From Cyclina sinensis (Eukaryota; Mollusca; Bivalvia; Venerida; Veneridae), in assembly GCA_012932295.1 (NCBI GenBank), contig JAAONU010000013.1, positions 46,452,627 to 46,516,626 of the forward strand: a stretch of 64,000 nucleotides of DNA. Reading direction: 5' to 3'. Positions within the stretch are counted from its first letter, which is position 1. Each line of letters opens with the position of its first letter. Made by a program: the position numbers and the translations under genes. The notes beneath the pieces are model-generated. The model made no database searches. It worked only from the letters and a program-made list of their open reading frames with translations, and was not told the origin of the DNA. Below, in pieces: positions 31,431-42,019 of the stretch.

Positions 31431-31880
31431 TCATTTTCTACAATCTTTATCATTTGACTTACACTCTAATGTATCTAATTCTGTTGAGTTTACTTCTGCA
31501 ACACTGCCTGCTTGCTGATCATTATCTATGTTGAGACTTTTTATTGCTTCTTTATCTACATTAAAGTATGGCATACTGGTGAAGCCTTTATTTAAACTTT
31601 CCCAGCCATGCTGTGGAAAGTGACTTAACACTGCTATAACATGTTTACATGGCCAGTTATGCTTAACAAAGTCTTCACAAGAGCATACTAGTATGCTCAA
31701 GTCATAATTCACCTCATACTGTTTTCCTGATGGACTTGTAATTCAAAATACTAATGGATCTTTCACAACCACTTTTATGCATTTCTTCCACTTTTTGTGG
31801 CATTCTGTTGAGACAGTGAGTAATAAACTGTCTCAGTCTTCCATTAAGGAACCCTGGCATATGTCTTTAAACCTTAAGTT
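31431..31880 (-). pseudogene. SWIM-finger (MULE/ZSWIM-like) exon, broken
   Basis: A SWIM zinc finger is clear in YDLSILVCSCEDFVKHNWPC then KHVIAVL (C-x-C...C-x-H). Immediately upstream in the same frame, after a TGA, lies ITSPSGKQYEV. In a shifted frame comes MPGFLNGRLRQFITHCLNRM, the block that precedes SWIM in MULE-type transposases and ZSWIM proteins. SWIM fingers bind DNA or partner proteins. An acidic tail ends at TAG 31431. At least one stop and one frame change make it a relic. Confidence 0.6.
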
Positions 31881-32099
31881 AGGCAACTTTCAAGTGCCAA
31901 GACATTCTTCTGTATATATCTAAAAATAAGGGTAAATTTACTTATTCTTATAAATCTTATAAACATAGGGAACTTATAGTAACAAGTGTTTTAAAAAGAC
32001 TGTTGGAACAGGCAGATTTCTTTTTTACTGTGCTTTATACCTTAAAATCTGATACAAGGGAGTCATTGCCCCAGGTCGCTCACCTGAGGACAGAATGAT

Positions 32100-32250
32100 A
32101 TTAGTGTAAAAAAAAATAGGTCAAAATCTAGGTCATTTGACCTAGGTCAGCTAATATTATAGTTCAATTCTCATCTGAAACTGTGCACAAAGTCCAAATT
32201 TCATAGCTGTATATCAAAATACAAAAAAGGAGGTCAGTGGGGCAAAATCA
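32100..32250 (+). repeat. Short repeat fragment with CTAGGTCATTTGACCTAG
   Basis: Contains the palindrome CTAGGTCAtTTGACCTAGG and AAAATCTAGGTCATTTG blocks typical of the internal repeats of the Helentron-like families nearby. Confidence 0.5.
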
Positions 32251-32339
32251 AGGTTTATTGATATAAAAAAAAATGCATGTTATATTGTGTAATTTGGCCA
32301 GACTTAATCTTAAACTTTTTAAAAGATATCAACATTTTT

Positions 32340-32985
32340 GTGTCGCCTACTACGAAGTAGCCGCAACATATCGGGATCACTTGTCTGTTGTCTGTCTGCC
32401 TGTCTGTCCATCCGCACTACTGAAAAGAAATAGGGGGCCATCTAACTGTAAACATAACAAAAGAGAACAATAGAGTTCATTCCGTAACAATAGAATAAGG
32501 GGCCAATGGCCCTCTATTAAACAAAAGAAAATAACAAAAGAAAAGGCCCCCTATCCTGTTTCGGCCGGACGTCCATCCGTCTGTCACAAAACTTGTCCGG
32601 ACTATTCCTCAGAAACTACTGGTGCGATTTCATCCACACTTTACATGAATTATCAGTACCAAGTTTAGTTGTGCATATCTTCGGCATTTTCCAATCCAAT
32701 GATTTTTGTCAGAGTTATGGCCCTTTAATGATTTTTATTTTTAAAGTTTGTCCGGACTACTTCTTTTATACCACTAAAGCGATTTAAATGATATTTTACA
32801 GGATTGTTCTGTACCTCAAGTACTTGTGCATGTCTTACAGGTGTTTTGGTTGAATGATTTTTGGCTGAGTTATGGCCTTTGAATAAAAAATGTGTTTTAG
32901 CCTACAAACTGTCCAATCACCTCTCAATACTACTGTTTAATTGGCTATCATCAGGCGACACATGTGATGACTGATCGCCCTTGTT
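32340..32985 (+). mobile_element. Helentron-like element (GTGTCGCC family), short copy
   Basis: 5' GTGTCGCCTACTAC forms a hairpin with GTAGCCGC, followed by a GTCTGTTGTCTGTCTGCCTG run and two body units (TTGTCCGGACTAYTTC). AGGCGACACATGTGATGA near the end inverts the 5' terminus, and the element ends in CTTGTT at about 32985. Same ends as 24447-26033. Confidence 0.65.
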
Positions 32986-34269
32986 AACAAGATATAATCA
33001 TTTTATTTATTTACATTAGAACCTTTAACTACATCATATTTTATATACTTTCATCTACCTTTGAAGTTTACATCATTGCATCATTTCAACAAAAATATAG
33101 TTACTTAATTAATCTTCTTTATAAAATATTATTTCTGCCCAAAATGACCTCAGTTGTCGATGGGCCATAAAACTCCATTCATTCTTCTGAAGATAATATA
33201 GTGTTGTAAACTTCACTAGCCTTTAAATAATGGTTATAATACGCCTCTATTCAACATGCATGAGGTAAGCTCCAAACTTACCCATTCTTCCTGAAGAAGG
33301 GACATTTAACCCAGTCTGTTTTTAGCCTTTCCTCTGTACTCAGTTCACTTTACTACAGATTCTCCTTGAGGATCATAGTATCCTTTCTGCCAGTCTTTAA
33401 AAGTCTTTAAATTCCAACATTTCACTGTTTACAAGTCATGAGATTGTTTCATCTTTTCATCATTTCTACATTGCATCATTAGAAATTCATTGGAAAATAC
33501 TATAAACAGATAAAAAATAGAGAATTGCATTCACAAGTTTTTCTTTTAATTGAGTACTAGAAACATTATTCTGGATATAATCATTCCAGGAAGTACATAT
33601 GATAGACATTTAAACTTTGCCAGCTCTGTGCTAGACACTTGTCTGTTCATCTTAAGAAAGAACTGGAAGTCTTGCATTCTATCTTGGGTTACTGAGAAGT
33701 CACAGTAAAATTTAACCATGTTTCAGGCTTGTTATATACACCCAGAGTAATGAGCATTTGATTTTTTGAAACACTTGGTTTCTTGTACTTTGATACAATG
33801 TGCTTGGGTAAAATCCAGCAAAAACTTCATGTCTTTTTCTCATAATTGCTGTTCTAAATTATATTGTTCTTTTTTGTTGTTGTTTAAATTCATAATAAAT
33901 ACTAAAGAATAGAACAAGCTTGTACATATTTCACTCTTTTGCACTGAATAAAAATCGCTCACATGACTGAGTACAAAACAGTTTTATTCCAGGAAAAGAA
34001 AAGCTCATACACAAAGCACACAGTCACTCTCAAAAGTGTTCATGAATGGAATATAGAAAATCTGGCATTTTCTTCATTCACTGATTCAGTTATAATCGTC
34101 TTAATAAAGTTCTCAGCTGCAAATGTGACATATTAGCTATTGATAGAAATATGTGTTATTCTAACTGAATATGCAATGGGATAATGTTACTCTTGTTGAT
34201 GAATTTAAAAAAAAGAAAATGTCACTGAATGTCACACTTTGTGTTGCTTGCTTTAAATTTTTATAATAG
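32986..34269. other. Gene-free stretch
   Basis: 1.3 kb of AT-rich sequence. No exon with both splice sites and coding character is recognised. Confidence 0.4.
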
Positions 34270-34526
34270 GTTTGTCACACTTGAGGTGATGGAATGTGCA
34301 GCGTGTCTCATGTTCCAGAAAGGACTTGAGATTTCGATGAACCCAGAGACACAGAAAAGTCTCCAGTCACTGGGCTTGTGTATAAGCTGGGAGCAAATGA
34401 GAACTGTTTTAAGTGTTCAGGATACAAATACACATCAGCATCTTACATATAGAATTAAAGAAGATAGGAATGAGAGTTTTGGTAGATCTAAGTTTCTTTG
34501 TTTTTGTTGCTACTTTAGTGCCTGTT
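34270..34526 (+). CDS. Doubtful plus-strand exon
   Basis: After TTTTTATAATAG the frame reads FVTLEVMECAACLMFQKGLE then TQKSLQSLGLCISWEQMRTV. Composition is protein-like and it resembles the Cys/helix region of some bivalve mobile-element proteins, but I cannot name a family. It is the only plus-strand coding candidate I would keep, at low confidence. Confidence 0.25.
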
Positions 34527-35339
34527 AACTGAGATGGAATGAACACAGCCACATATGCTGATATTTTCATATTGTAGAGACAAAATTTTGTCTAGAAGAT
34601 ACATTAGAAGTTGTCACATTTTCATTAGTTGTCAGTGCTGTCATAAAATTTCATAGGAAATGTATTGTTTTAGCCTAGAACAAAAAAACATTCTCTGGCA
34701 ATTACTCTGGACCTGAAACATGATTAAGTTTTGAGAATGTAATTCACAGTCCTTTAATGTATTGTACATCTTTGACCTTACAAAACCAATGTCTATGTCA
34801 GGTCTGTATGCAGGGCAATGCATGACTCAGCTTTGATAGTCTACTTGTTTACAGTATACTTTTGAAAAAAGATTTCCTCATGTTGTATGATATAGAAGGA
34901 CTTTTTGTTATACTGTTCCATCAAATACTTTGGATCTAAAATAAACAATTGAGAAACTCTGCAACCTTTAGTTATTCTTTCTTATTAACTGACAGTTACT
35001 TGCCCTAACATTGCATTGAAAAGTGTTGACAAGTCTTTCCTAAAAATCCCATGACAGAAGTTAAAATGTTATATGATTTATATACTTTCTATATAAACAC
35101 AAACCATCTTTAAGTGAATTATCAATATGACCTTGAATCAAGTGACCCAACAACTATAGGGGTTATCTACTGATCAGACTTCAAAACAGGTTTCAGGAAG
35201 GTAGGTCCAAGGGTTCTGTAGATTTTGATTGGAGACAAAGTGTCTAATGACCTACTGACATTTGCAAAACAATGTACCCCCTCATCTGCAATGGAATCAG
35301 AAAGTTGAAAAATTCATAACTAAAAAAGTCTGTACATAC

Positions 35340-35555
35340 ACTGATTGAACTTCTTATTGTTGTTGAAAGTGAATACATATTGTTAAAGAAGTTCGATTGA
35401 ACGTTCTTGATTTCCACAAAGTCCCCTGGGTGAACATCAGCTGCCGCCATTTCCCGACACAAGGTAACTTTTGCCTTTGCTGTTTCATCTTCAGCAACAA
35501 TGGTCTTGATGGGGATATCCTCCCCACATGTTTTTACACTTCTTGTCTCTTCCTC
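35340..35555 (-). CDS. OB-fold (RPA-like) exon
   Basis: Lies between TTATTTCTTTAG and a GTATGT donor and stays open for exactly 72 codons. It reads EDIPIKTIVAEDETAKAKVT, then HPGDFVEIKNVQSNFFNN, then MYSLSTTIRSSI. This has the 'v-x-D-x-T-x-x-x-x-V-x-L...GD-x-V-x-I-x-N-V' pattern of an RPA-type single-strand nucleic-acid-binding OB fold. Exon 36355-36589 belongs upstream. RPA-like genes occur inside Helentron/Helitron elements, but no Rep-helicase is visible here, so either a host or an element origin is possible. Confidence 0.5.
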
Positions 35556-35611
35556 CTAAAGAAATAAAGTACATTTTTGTACCATCTTAATGTGAAAAGA
35601 TGGCTTAAAAA

Positions 35612-35960
35612 ACAGAAGGCCATAATGGCCCTTGATCGCTTTACTGAAAACTTTATCTATGGGTCTGCTGTTGAGCAGATTATTTAAGATACTCCCTATA
35701 TAATTCTACACGTGTATCTGTAGAGCCAGTTCTCACTAAATGGGCATATTCTGAACAAATTGGTAGAGGTCCACTAGACAATGCTACAAACCAAATCTAA
35801 AGGCTCAGGGCCTTGTTGTTTGAGACATGAATATTTTCTTGCCTTACCAATCAGAATTCTGCTCTGCATGGAATTCTTTTAACAAAAAATTTAGTGCTTC
35901 ATGCAAGTAGCATCCAGATAAAGATTAAATAACTTTGGTCAAGTAGTTTCTCAGTAGTGA
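35612..35960 (-). repeat. AGCTCACC-family Helentron-like fragment, reverse orientation
   Basis: The minus strand reads body unit (TCTAGTGGACCTCTACCAAT), then GCGATC and the hairpin AGGGCCATtATGGCCTTCTG, the family's 3' end. Confidence 0.65.
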
Positions 35961-36354
35961 TGATGTTTAAAGCAACACTGGAAGATCAAAAGAATGCTTT
36001 CACAATAGCTTATCCGGAGCATCTGGCTCCTTAAGGAGATTTTTACGAGAAACAATTGTTTAATGGCTTTTTGTTTGAGAAAAGAAGTGCCAAATTTACA
36101 CAATCCCCTTACATGCACAAACACTGGCAGCTGTATTTCAAAGAGGCTGTATGAATTTAAAACCTGTTTAAATGCATTGATAATATAAAAGGCAGTACAT
36201 TCAATATTACCTATTAATATAACTGCTTATAACTAAACCCAGATATTGCACACATGACAATATTTGGAATTCCTCCACATCAATATAATGATGGCCTGTA
36301 TTCATTTTAACACACTATATTCTTTTTAACAAGAACCAAACACACACAAAATAC

Positions 36355-36589
36355 CTTATCCGGCCAACTATTGACGTCTTGATTTTTTTGGAGAAGCTAA
36401 TGCATCCTTTATGCATGTCTTCTCTGCAGAAGGAGGGTTAAGCAGATGCTGTCCAACTTCCTTGTGGCTATCTGGAACTGGGTCTGTTAATGGAGCCCAG
36501 AAGGCAACCTTTGATGGCCCTGTGACAACTATGGTTCTTCCATCGTCATTCTTTTTGATGATGTTCCTCATCATTACAGTTTTTCCCGA
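36355..36589 (-). CDS. Exon upstream of the OB-fold exon
   Basis: After ATAATTTTGTAG it reads SGKTVMMRNIIKKNDDGRTI, then VVTGPSKVAFWAPLTDPVPD, and a Pro/Lys-rich linker. It ends near a GATAAG|GTATTT donor. The main frame meets a TAG just before the donor. A shift in the run of seven A (36390-36400 region) restores an open phase-0 join to 35340-35555, so this copy may be broken by an A-run length change. Confidence 0.4.
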
Positions 36590-36599
36590 CTACAAAATT

Positions 36600-37273
36600 A
36601 TATTTAAAGAAATATATCAGGAGCTGATGACTAAAATAAGATGTAGATGGATGAAACAAAAACATACCATATTTTAAGATACCAGCCTTCCAAAATTGGG
36701 TCAAATTTATCTCCTGTACATTAATACTGATGTAGAAAACAGAAGCTTCTTCATAAAACCCCTTTTGTAAAACATACTATATGACTTTGGTACCTTTTGG
36801 ATTTTGTTGGAATTAAAACAAGTTACCTTGTTATAAGAATATTATATATTTTATGTTTGAATTTCAGCAGAATGTCAATGAAATTGAAAAAGATTAATGA
36901 ATTTTAACATGTCCATGTTCACTATTTTGCATTCTTACATATGCATCTGCTCATTAGACATTTTGGCAGTTTGTGAAATAGTCACTTCTAGTGTTATCAG
37001 TTTTTGAAAATCATGCAGGTATTTAAGAGTTCACATGTACCAGTATAAAACTTATTCCTCTACTACAGGACACCATCACTCTACATCTGTATCTTTATCG
37101 TCAAATGTAACATAGTCTGTTTCACTTTGGCTCTCTGGCAGATATGCCTAGTAAGTAGAGACTGAAGAGATCCCCAAAAGCCTAACTCAGTGAAGTTTTC
37201 TGACCATTTATGGGTTCATCCTGTCCATTTTCTAGTTGACACCTGCACTTTTATTTCTCTAAACTGGTCCTGT
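36600..37273. other. Gene-free stretch
   Basis: AT-rich, apart from weak C-terminal remnants of the transposase-like pseudogene at its right end. Confidence 0.35.
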
Positions 37274-37773
37274 TCAGATGTTAAGTTCATAAAAATGGAT
37301 CTTGGGTTGCTTTACTTCAACCCATTTCACATTCAGCCAATTAATTTGGATGCCTGCCGTTGTGGTTTTCAGATTTCTACAATACTTCTTTACAAAAGCT
37401 TTGAAGTCCACGACATCACCAGACATCTACGAGACAGCAATATACGGATTTTGTTTTCTTGACAGAGCAACCAGGGTACACCACTCCGATGGTACAAATA
37501 CTTGTGTTATTTTCTTAGTTGTATCAATGCTGGCATGAATATAGCCACATTCCATTTGCGAATGCTCAGATGCAAGGAACTTTTGACTAATTGACTGAAG
37601 TTGGGGTTGTTGTGAGATGGCATAAAGATGTGACACCGTAACATATTTATTATGATTTTGTCCACCATAAGAGTCAGAATAGTTTTAATATCTGGCGATT
37701 GACATGCTGTCATGGTGTTTTTCAGGAGACATGTGGCAATCTCGTAGGATCCCCGTTTACCTTGGGTTTCATC
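37274..37773 (-). pseudogene. Transposase-like relic, same superfamily as 47275-48729
   Basis: After a CACTTATAG acceptor it reads GKRGSYEIATCLLKNTMTAC. After a frame change comes YGGQNHNKYVTVSHLYAISQ, then FLASEHSQMECGYIHASIDT and VPSEWCTLVALSRKQNPYIA, then a TAG, then in frame VDFKAFVKKYCRNLKTTTAG up to TGA 37274. The GGQN block and the H-S-x-M-E block match the D-S-x-x-x-Q-N-K-N and GHS-x-x-x-E-x-D blocks of the large ORF in the 44.8-51.2 kb transposon. It belongs to a different subgroup and is decayed. Confidence 0.6.
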
Positions 37774-37951
37774 CTATAAGTGACAGTAAACTTGTTTGAC
37801 CCCAAGTGAATAAACTGTCAAATTGTAACAACTAAGCTGTCTCAAGTAAAACAGTTCAGACATCAATGAACAAGGCATATTTAGAACTGCTTGCATATCA
37901 AACGTTGCAACATATACACTCTTTTCAGACTTTGCCCTCTTTTTGTCATCC

Positions 37952-38345
37952 TAGCTAAAAGTGCTCAAAGGTGAGCTATTGGGATCATTGATTGTCCGGC
38001 GTGGCATGCGTCGTTAGTCATCAACAATTTGACTTGAATGACTTTTCCTCCTAAACTGCTAAGCCAACTTTGACGAAACATGCCTGGGATATTGCTTGTA
38101 TGAAGCTCTACCAAAGTTGTTCAAAGAATAGAATTCCATAAAAAATTATGGTTGCTATGGCAACTGAAAGGAAACATTTTGAAAATCTTCTTGTCTGAAA
38201 CCACAAGGCCCTGAGCCTTAAGATTTGGTATATAGCATTGTCTAGTGGACCTCAAGTTTGTTCAAATTATGCCCCTGGGGTCAAATTTGGCCTGCCCCGA
38301 GGGTCAATTGATTTTACATAGGCTTATATATGGAAAATTTGAATT
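37952..38345 (+). repeat. AGCTCACC-family Helentron-like head fragment
   Basis: A degenerate 5' hairpin (TAGCTAAAAGTGCTCAAAGG, TGAGCTA) is followed by body units (ATGAAGCTCTACCAAAGTTG, TCTAGTGGACCTC). There is no 3' end. Confidence 0.6.
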
Positions 38346-38449
38346 ATTGTAAAGGGACATTTAACACCAATCAAACAAACAAACAAATAGTACAGTTAGG
38401 GTATGGCATGATATAGTACTATTTTGGGAATTCAATATTTCGGTCAATA

Positions 38450-38495
38450 CAGGGGCCTAGCCCAAAATTAAAGGCCATAGGCAACTAGGCCCCTG
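38450..38495. repeat. 46-bp hairpin with hAT-like ends
   Basis: CAGGGGCCTAG at the left is inverted as CTAGGCCCCTG at the right, around a 24-bp loop that holds AAGGCC. It looks like a solo or very short hAT-type MITE. Confidence 0.5.
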
Positions 38496-38632
38496 TTTAT
38501 TTATATCCCTGCTTTATCTCGTAAATAAAATACTCTCTAAACAGTCAAAATGTCTACAGTTTCTGCTTAACTCATCAGGATAGGACAGTAGGTTAAAATT
38601 TGCAAGTTCCTGAATATATAAACTATACTTAC

Positions 38633-38792
38633 TATGCAAGACATTCAGCATATGAAGACCTGCAAATTTCTTCTTTCCCTTCAGCCCCTTCATATTGTAT
38701 TCCTTGCCCAGCTGATTTGACATCATCTCCTTCATCAAACTGTCAGTCGTTTCACACAAGTCAACCCCACCAAACATTGATAGATACCTCAG
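38633..38792 (-). CDS. DUF4806-like domain exon (C-terminal half)
   Basis: After CATTCATTTAAG it reads LRYLSMFGGVDLCETTDSLM, then KEMMSNQLGKEYNMKGLKGK, then KKFAGLHMLNVLH, ending at a GTAAGT donor. 'L...GG......+..+M...+...Y...G.+GK..F' is the DUF4806 pattern found in many invertebrate transposon-derived proteins. Entry phase 0 fits the GCG|GTAAGC donor of 39516-39690. The molecular role is unknown. Confidence 0.55.
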
Positions 38793-39515
38793 CTTAAATG
38801 AATGCAATCACTTGTTTTTAAATAAAGATTTAACAATTTTAACAAAATTATGTAGTGCACATTGATATCATGACATGTTTAAAAGAATTATAACTTTGGT
38901 GATTACTTCAAAAGATCCTGAGCTACTCACCTAAAGGCAGAAGGACAAAGTAAGAGTAAATTGCAAAACAGCTAACATTGTCCAAATTTCATTGCTGAAA
39001 CTTCAAAAACTAGAAAGTAGAACCATAATTCTGTTGCCGAACAGTCATTGCGCCTGACCAAGCTTGACATACAGGTCAAATTGAATACACAAATAACCGG
39101 GAATATTGACATCTTCAAGTTGCATGCAAGTTTGAGAGAAATTAAAGTAAATCCTGTGTGATTTTAGTAACAGCATGACTATAGCATGCAAATGCCTGTG
39201 AGGAACAGACGGTCCTCCTAGAACTAAGCTCACTTTTTTCCAAGCCATGGCCGAATCCATATTTTCACAAGGAACCACAAGTTCTGACCAAATTTGGTAT
39301 CAATCAAGCTATAAATGAAGGTGACACACATCTTTTTTTGTCCACCAAACAGTATTTTTCAACATAGAGATAATACATACTTATGCTCACCACTGAACAG
39401 TTTCAAGGCATGCATGTAAGCCAGTTGATATCATCAGGTCAGCAGTGTAGTTTGCTCAGTTACCTGATTTATTAACCTTTAAAATATTTAAATATATGCT
39501 TAATAGTATGCTTAC

Positions 39516-39690
39516 CGCAGAAAACAGCTTTGATGGATCTCCAAGAAGTTCATCAAATGCTTCCATTTGTTCTTGAGTACTAACTGGAAAAATAATGCCT
39601 TCTGGGAGCTGCAGAGGCTGGTCATCTGTTGTTGACCTGGCCAAAAATCGCTGCAGCATTCTCCTTATCTCTCGATTCTCCCCTACACGG
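39516..39690 (-). CDS. DUF4806-like gene, upstream exon
   Basis: Reads GENREIRRMLQRFLARSTTD, then LPEGIIFPVSTQEQMEAFDE, then LLGDPSKLFSA, and ends at GCG|GTAAGC. A 'F-P...t.e.++.+e..L.d' segment normally leads into DUF4806, and the phase matches the next exon. The 5' boundary is uncertain (a weak acceptor near 39691). Confidence 0.45.
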
Positions 39691-39890
39691 TCTCCAAAAC
39701 CATGAGAGTTTGTATAACAACAGTTGAAAAGCAGTGCCAAAAATGTGTTTTAATCAGTATAAGCAATCACTGCTCTATCGAAAATTTCATAAAGTCCTGT
39801 TGATGTCATATTGAACTCTGAAGATTAAGCTATATCATTTACGCATAAGTAGGCGTTTTAATAAGCAAAAGTGTAGTTTTTACAATGGTA

Positions 39891-40062
39891 CTGCATCCCA
39901 ATAAATATTCGTGCAAATAAATGTTCGCATTTTGAGTGGGGCAGATATGTTTGCGAAAATTATTTTCATGAACTTTAGATTTTGAATTTGGAATTGTTCA
40001 TGCAAACTTATTTCCGCACATTGAAAATAAATTGGTCGTGAATATTTGTTTGGTTACAACAT
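39891..40062. mobile_element. Small MITE-like inverted repeat
   Basis: The ends CCCAATAAATATTCGTGC and GTGAATATTTGTTTGG are imperfect inverted copies about 170 bp apart, with CAAATAAATGTTCGC inside. Superfamily not assigned. Confidence 0.35.
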
Positions 40063-40561
40063 ACTACAATGTCTTTAAAATACTGTATAGCCACACTGAC
40101 AGAGAGTGATATGAAAGTTAGACCTGTTACCTACAAAACATGCAGGCTAAAGAATTCTCAATCCAGCTGGTTGTGTCAGTTGGTTTGTACTGAGGACAGA
40201 ACATTTATAGATATAAAAACTGAACAGGCTTTAGGTAAACTGGTGCCCGTTGCCAGCCTTACTGATGTGACCAGTGTTATCCAAGAAATGATTGAATTGG
40301 GTTCATTGAATGAAATAATCTTTACAGAAGCCCGACTGACTGAATGGTAGACAGTGTATCGTCTCGAATGGCAGCAATTGTATTCTCTTAATTGACTGCA
40401 AAATTCCACAGGCTGATCTTGGCCTTCACTGTTTGCAATGTAAATATAACCTGTTTTGCTTTAGCACAGCCCATTAATAAATACACTTACAAGGCCCAAT
40501 ATTCTGCCCGCGGGCTTATCCTTCAGATGAACCAGGTTACGGTGTTGATGACCTCCGCACT

Positions 40562-40951
40562 TCATTGCTTTACTCCAGCAGTGCCTGTGTACTTATGCCT
40601 GGTGGTGTATCTGTAGCATGTGTCTGTTTGTGTTGTTTCACGACAAGCTGTTTTTGACTGTGTTTGTGTTGTTCCACAGCACAGTGTTTTTGACAGTGAA
40701 TTATCTTCATTTACTGGAGTAGCAAAACCATCTGGTAAAAACTGGCAAGAATCTTCAGTTGATACTGTCTGACTAGTGGTTAAGTTCAAATTAGAAATAC
40801 CACTTTCTGTGGCAGAGGAATTGGACTCTGAAATTGTATTATAATCAAATGTATCTTACTCAGCAGACTCAGAGCCAGTGGCAGATAAATGTTTAGCAAC
40901 ACTTGACCTTACTCGCCGGTAGCTCTGCCAATACTTTGCAGACCTTTTCAT
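40562..40951 (-). pseudogene. Probable N-terminal exon of the DUF4806-like gene
   Basis: ATG 40951 gives MKRSAKYWQSYRRVRSSVAK, a Trp/Arg-rich start I associate with DUF4806-type mobile-element proteins. One TAA follows (near 40857) and then an open Ser/Thr-rich stretch (TISESNSSATESGISNLNLT) to TGA 40562. Position and strand fit the exons at 39516 and 38633. The stop makes this copy doubtful. Confidence 0.4.
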
Positions 40952-40959
40952 TATGGCAT

Positions 40960-42019
40960 TTCAGTTTGAAAATTGTGTGACTGCATTGACAAGCTTGTGA
41001 AACACACGAAATGGTGCATGAATGTACGCAGAATACTGTGCAATGATTATGACAAGTGACAAATATACTTACACATGTAAAACAGGCAAAAAGTCCCCAT
41101 AATTACGACAGACAATTTATGTCGACAAACTCATAAATTTTAAAATTGACTGACTCGCAAAAATACATGGAAAAGGCAAAACAGAAACAAATACAATGTA
41201 CTATTAAAGAATGGGTTTACAATGTTTCCATACACACACTTTGTGCATAAATTTAGAATGGCAGGTCGATCAAGCATGATCGTGGTCCTGAATGCAAAAG
41301 AAATATTTATATTTTTTTCAATTTACCGTTTCAGCCAAAGGCACTTGTTTCAGTTTTGGCGGCTGCGGAAATCACATCTGCCCATGATTAAAAATTGATT
41401 TTTTTTTTTAATTATCCCATGATAAATAAAAAATTCTGGACTTTTTTGATAAAAATTGTCTAAATGATATTTTGTATGTTTTATTTATAAAAAAATAATT
41501 GTTTATTTTTGTTCACCTGTTCAGGCTGTTGTTATTTATTTTGAGGCTCAAATGGGACCCATATGGGTGCCACTTGGGGTGAAAAATATATTCGCGTGTT
41601 GTTGAATGACTGTTTTTAGATGAAATTATAGCAGTTTAGATAATGGCAGTCACATAGTAGGTTAAGTAAATAAGTTTAGTTTCAGTAAACTTAAAAAATC
41701 AGTTTTTAAACCTGTCCCAGCAGCGACAAGGTTTAAAGTTATAACCAAGTTGCAAAATATCATCCCGGCTCATCCTACAATTTCTCTATTCAGACTGAAT
41801 TAAACGGGAGCCAATGTACCCAACGCCTGGTCACAAGGGAATTCATTCGACTGAAAAATAGTCCTTTCAAAAGCGATGAATTTGAAATTGGCAGTTCTTA
41901 TAAATACAGTCATTTAAATTGGATTTTCAAAGAAGGTTATTCCACAGTGAGAAAATTGACGATAAACTTTGAAAAATCTTGCGAAACAAAAGTGTACCGT
42001 TTATGTAACACAAACTTTT
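40960..42019. other. Gene-free stretch
   Basis: About 1 kb with A/T runs. No coding or repeat structure is named. Confidence 0.4.

Noticed and set aside
40069..40350. 93-codon plus-strand ORF
   Set aside because: No motif, no splice context; it overlaps a region explained by minus-strand exons on both sides.
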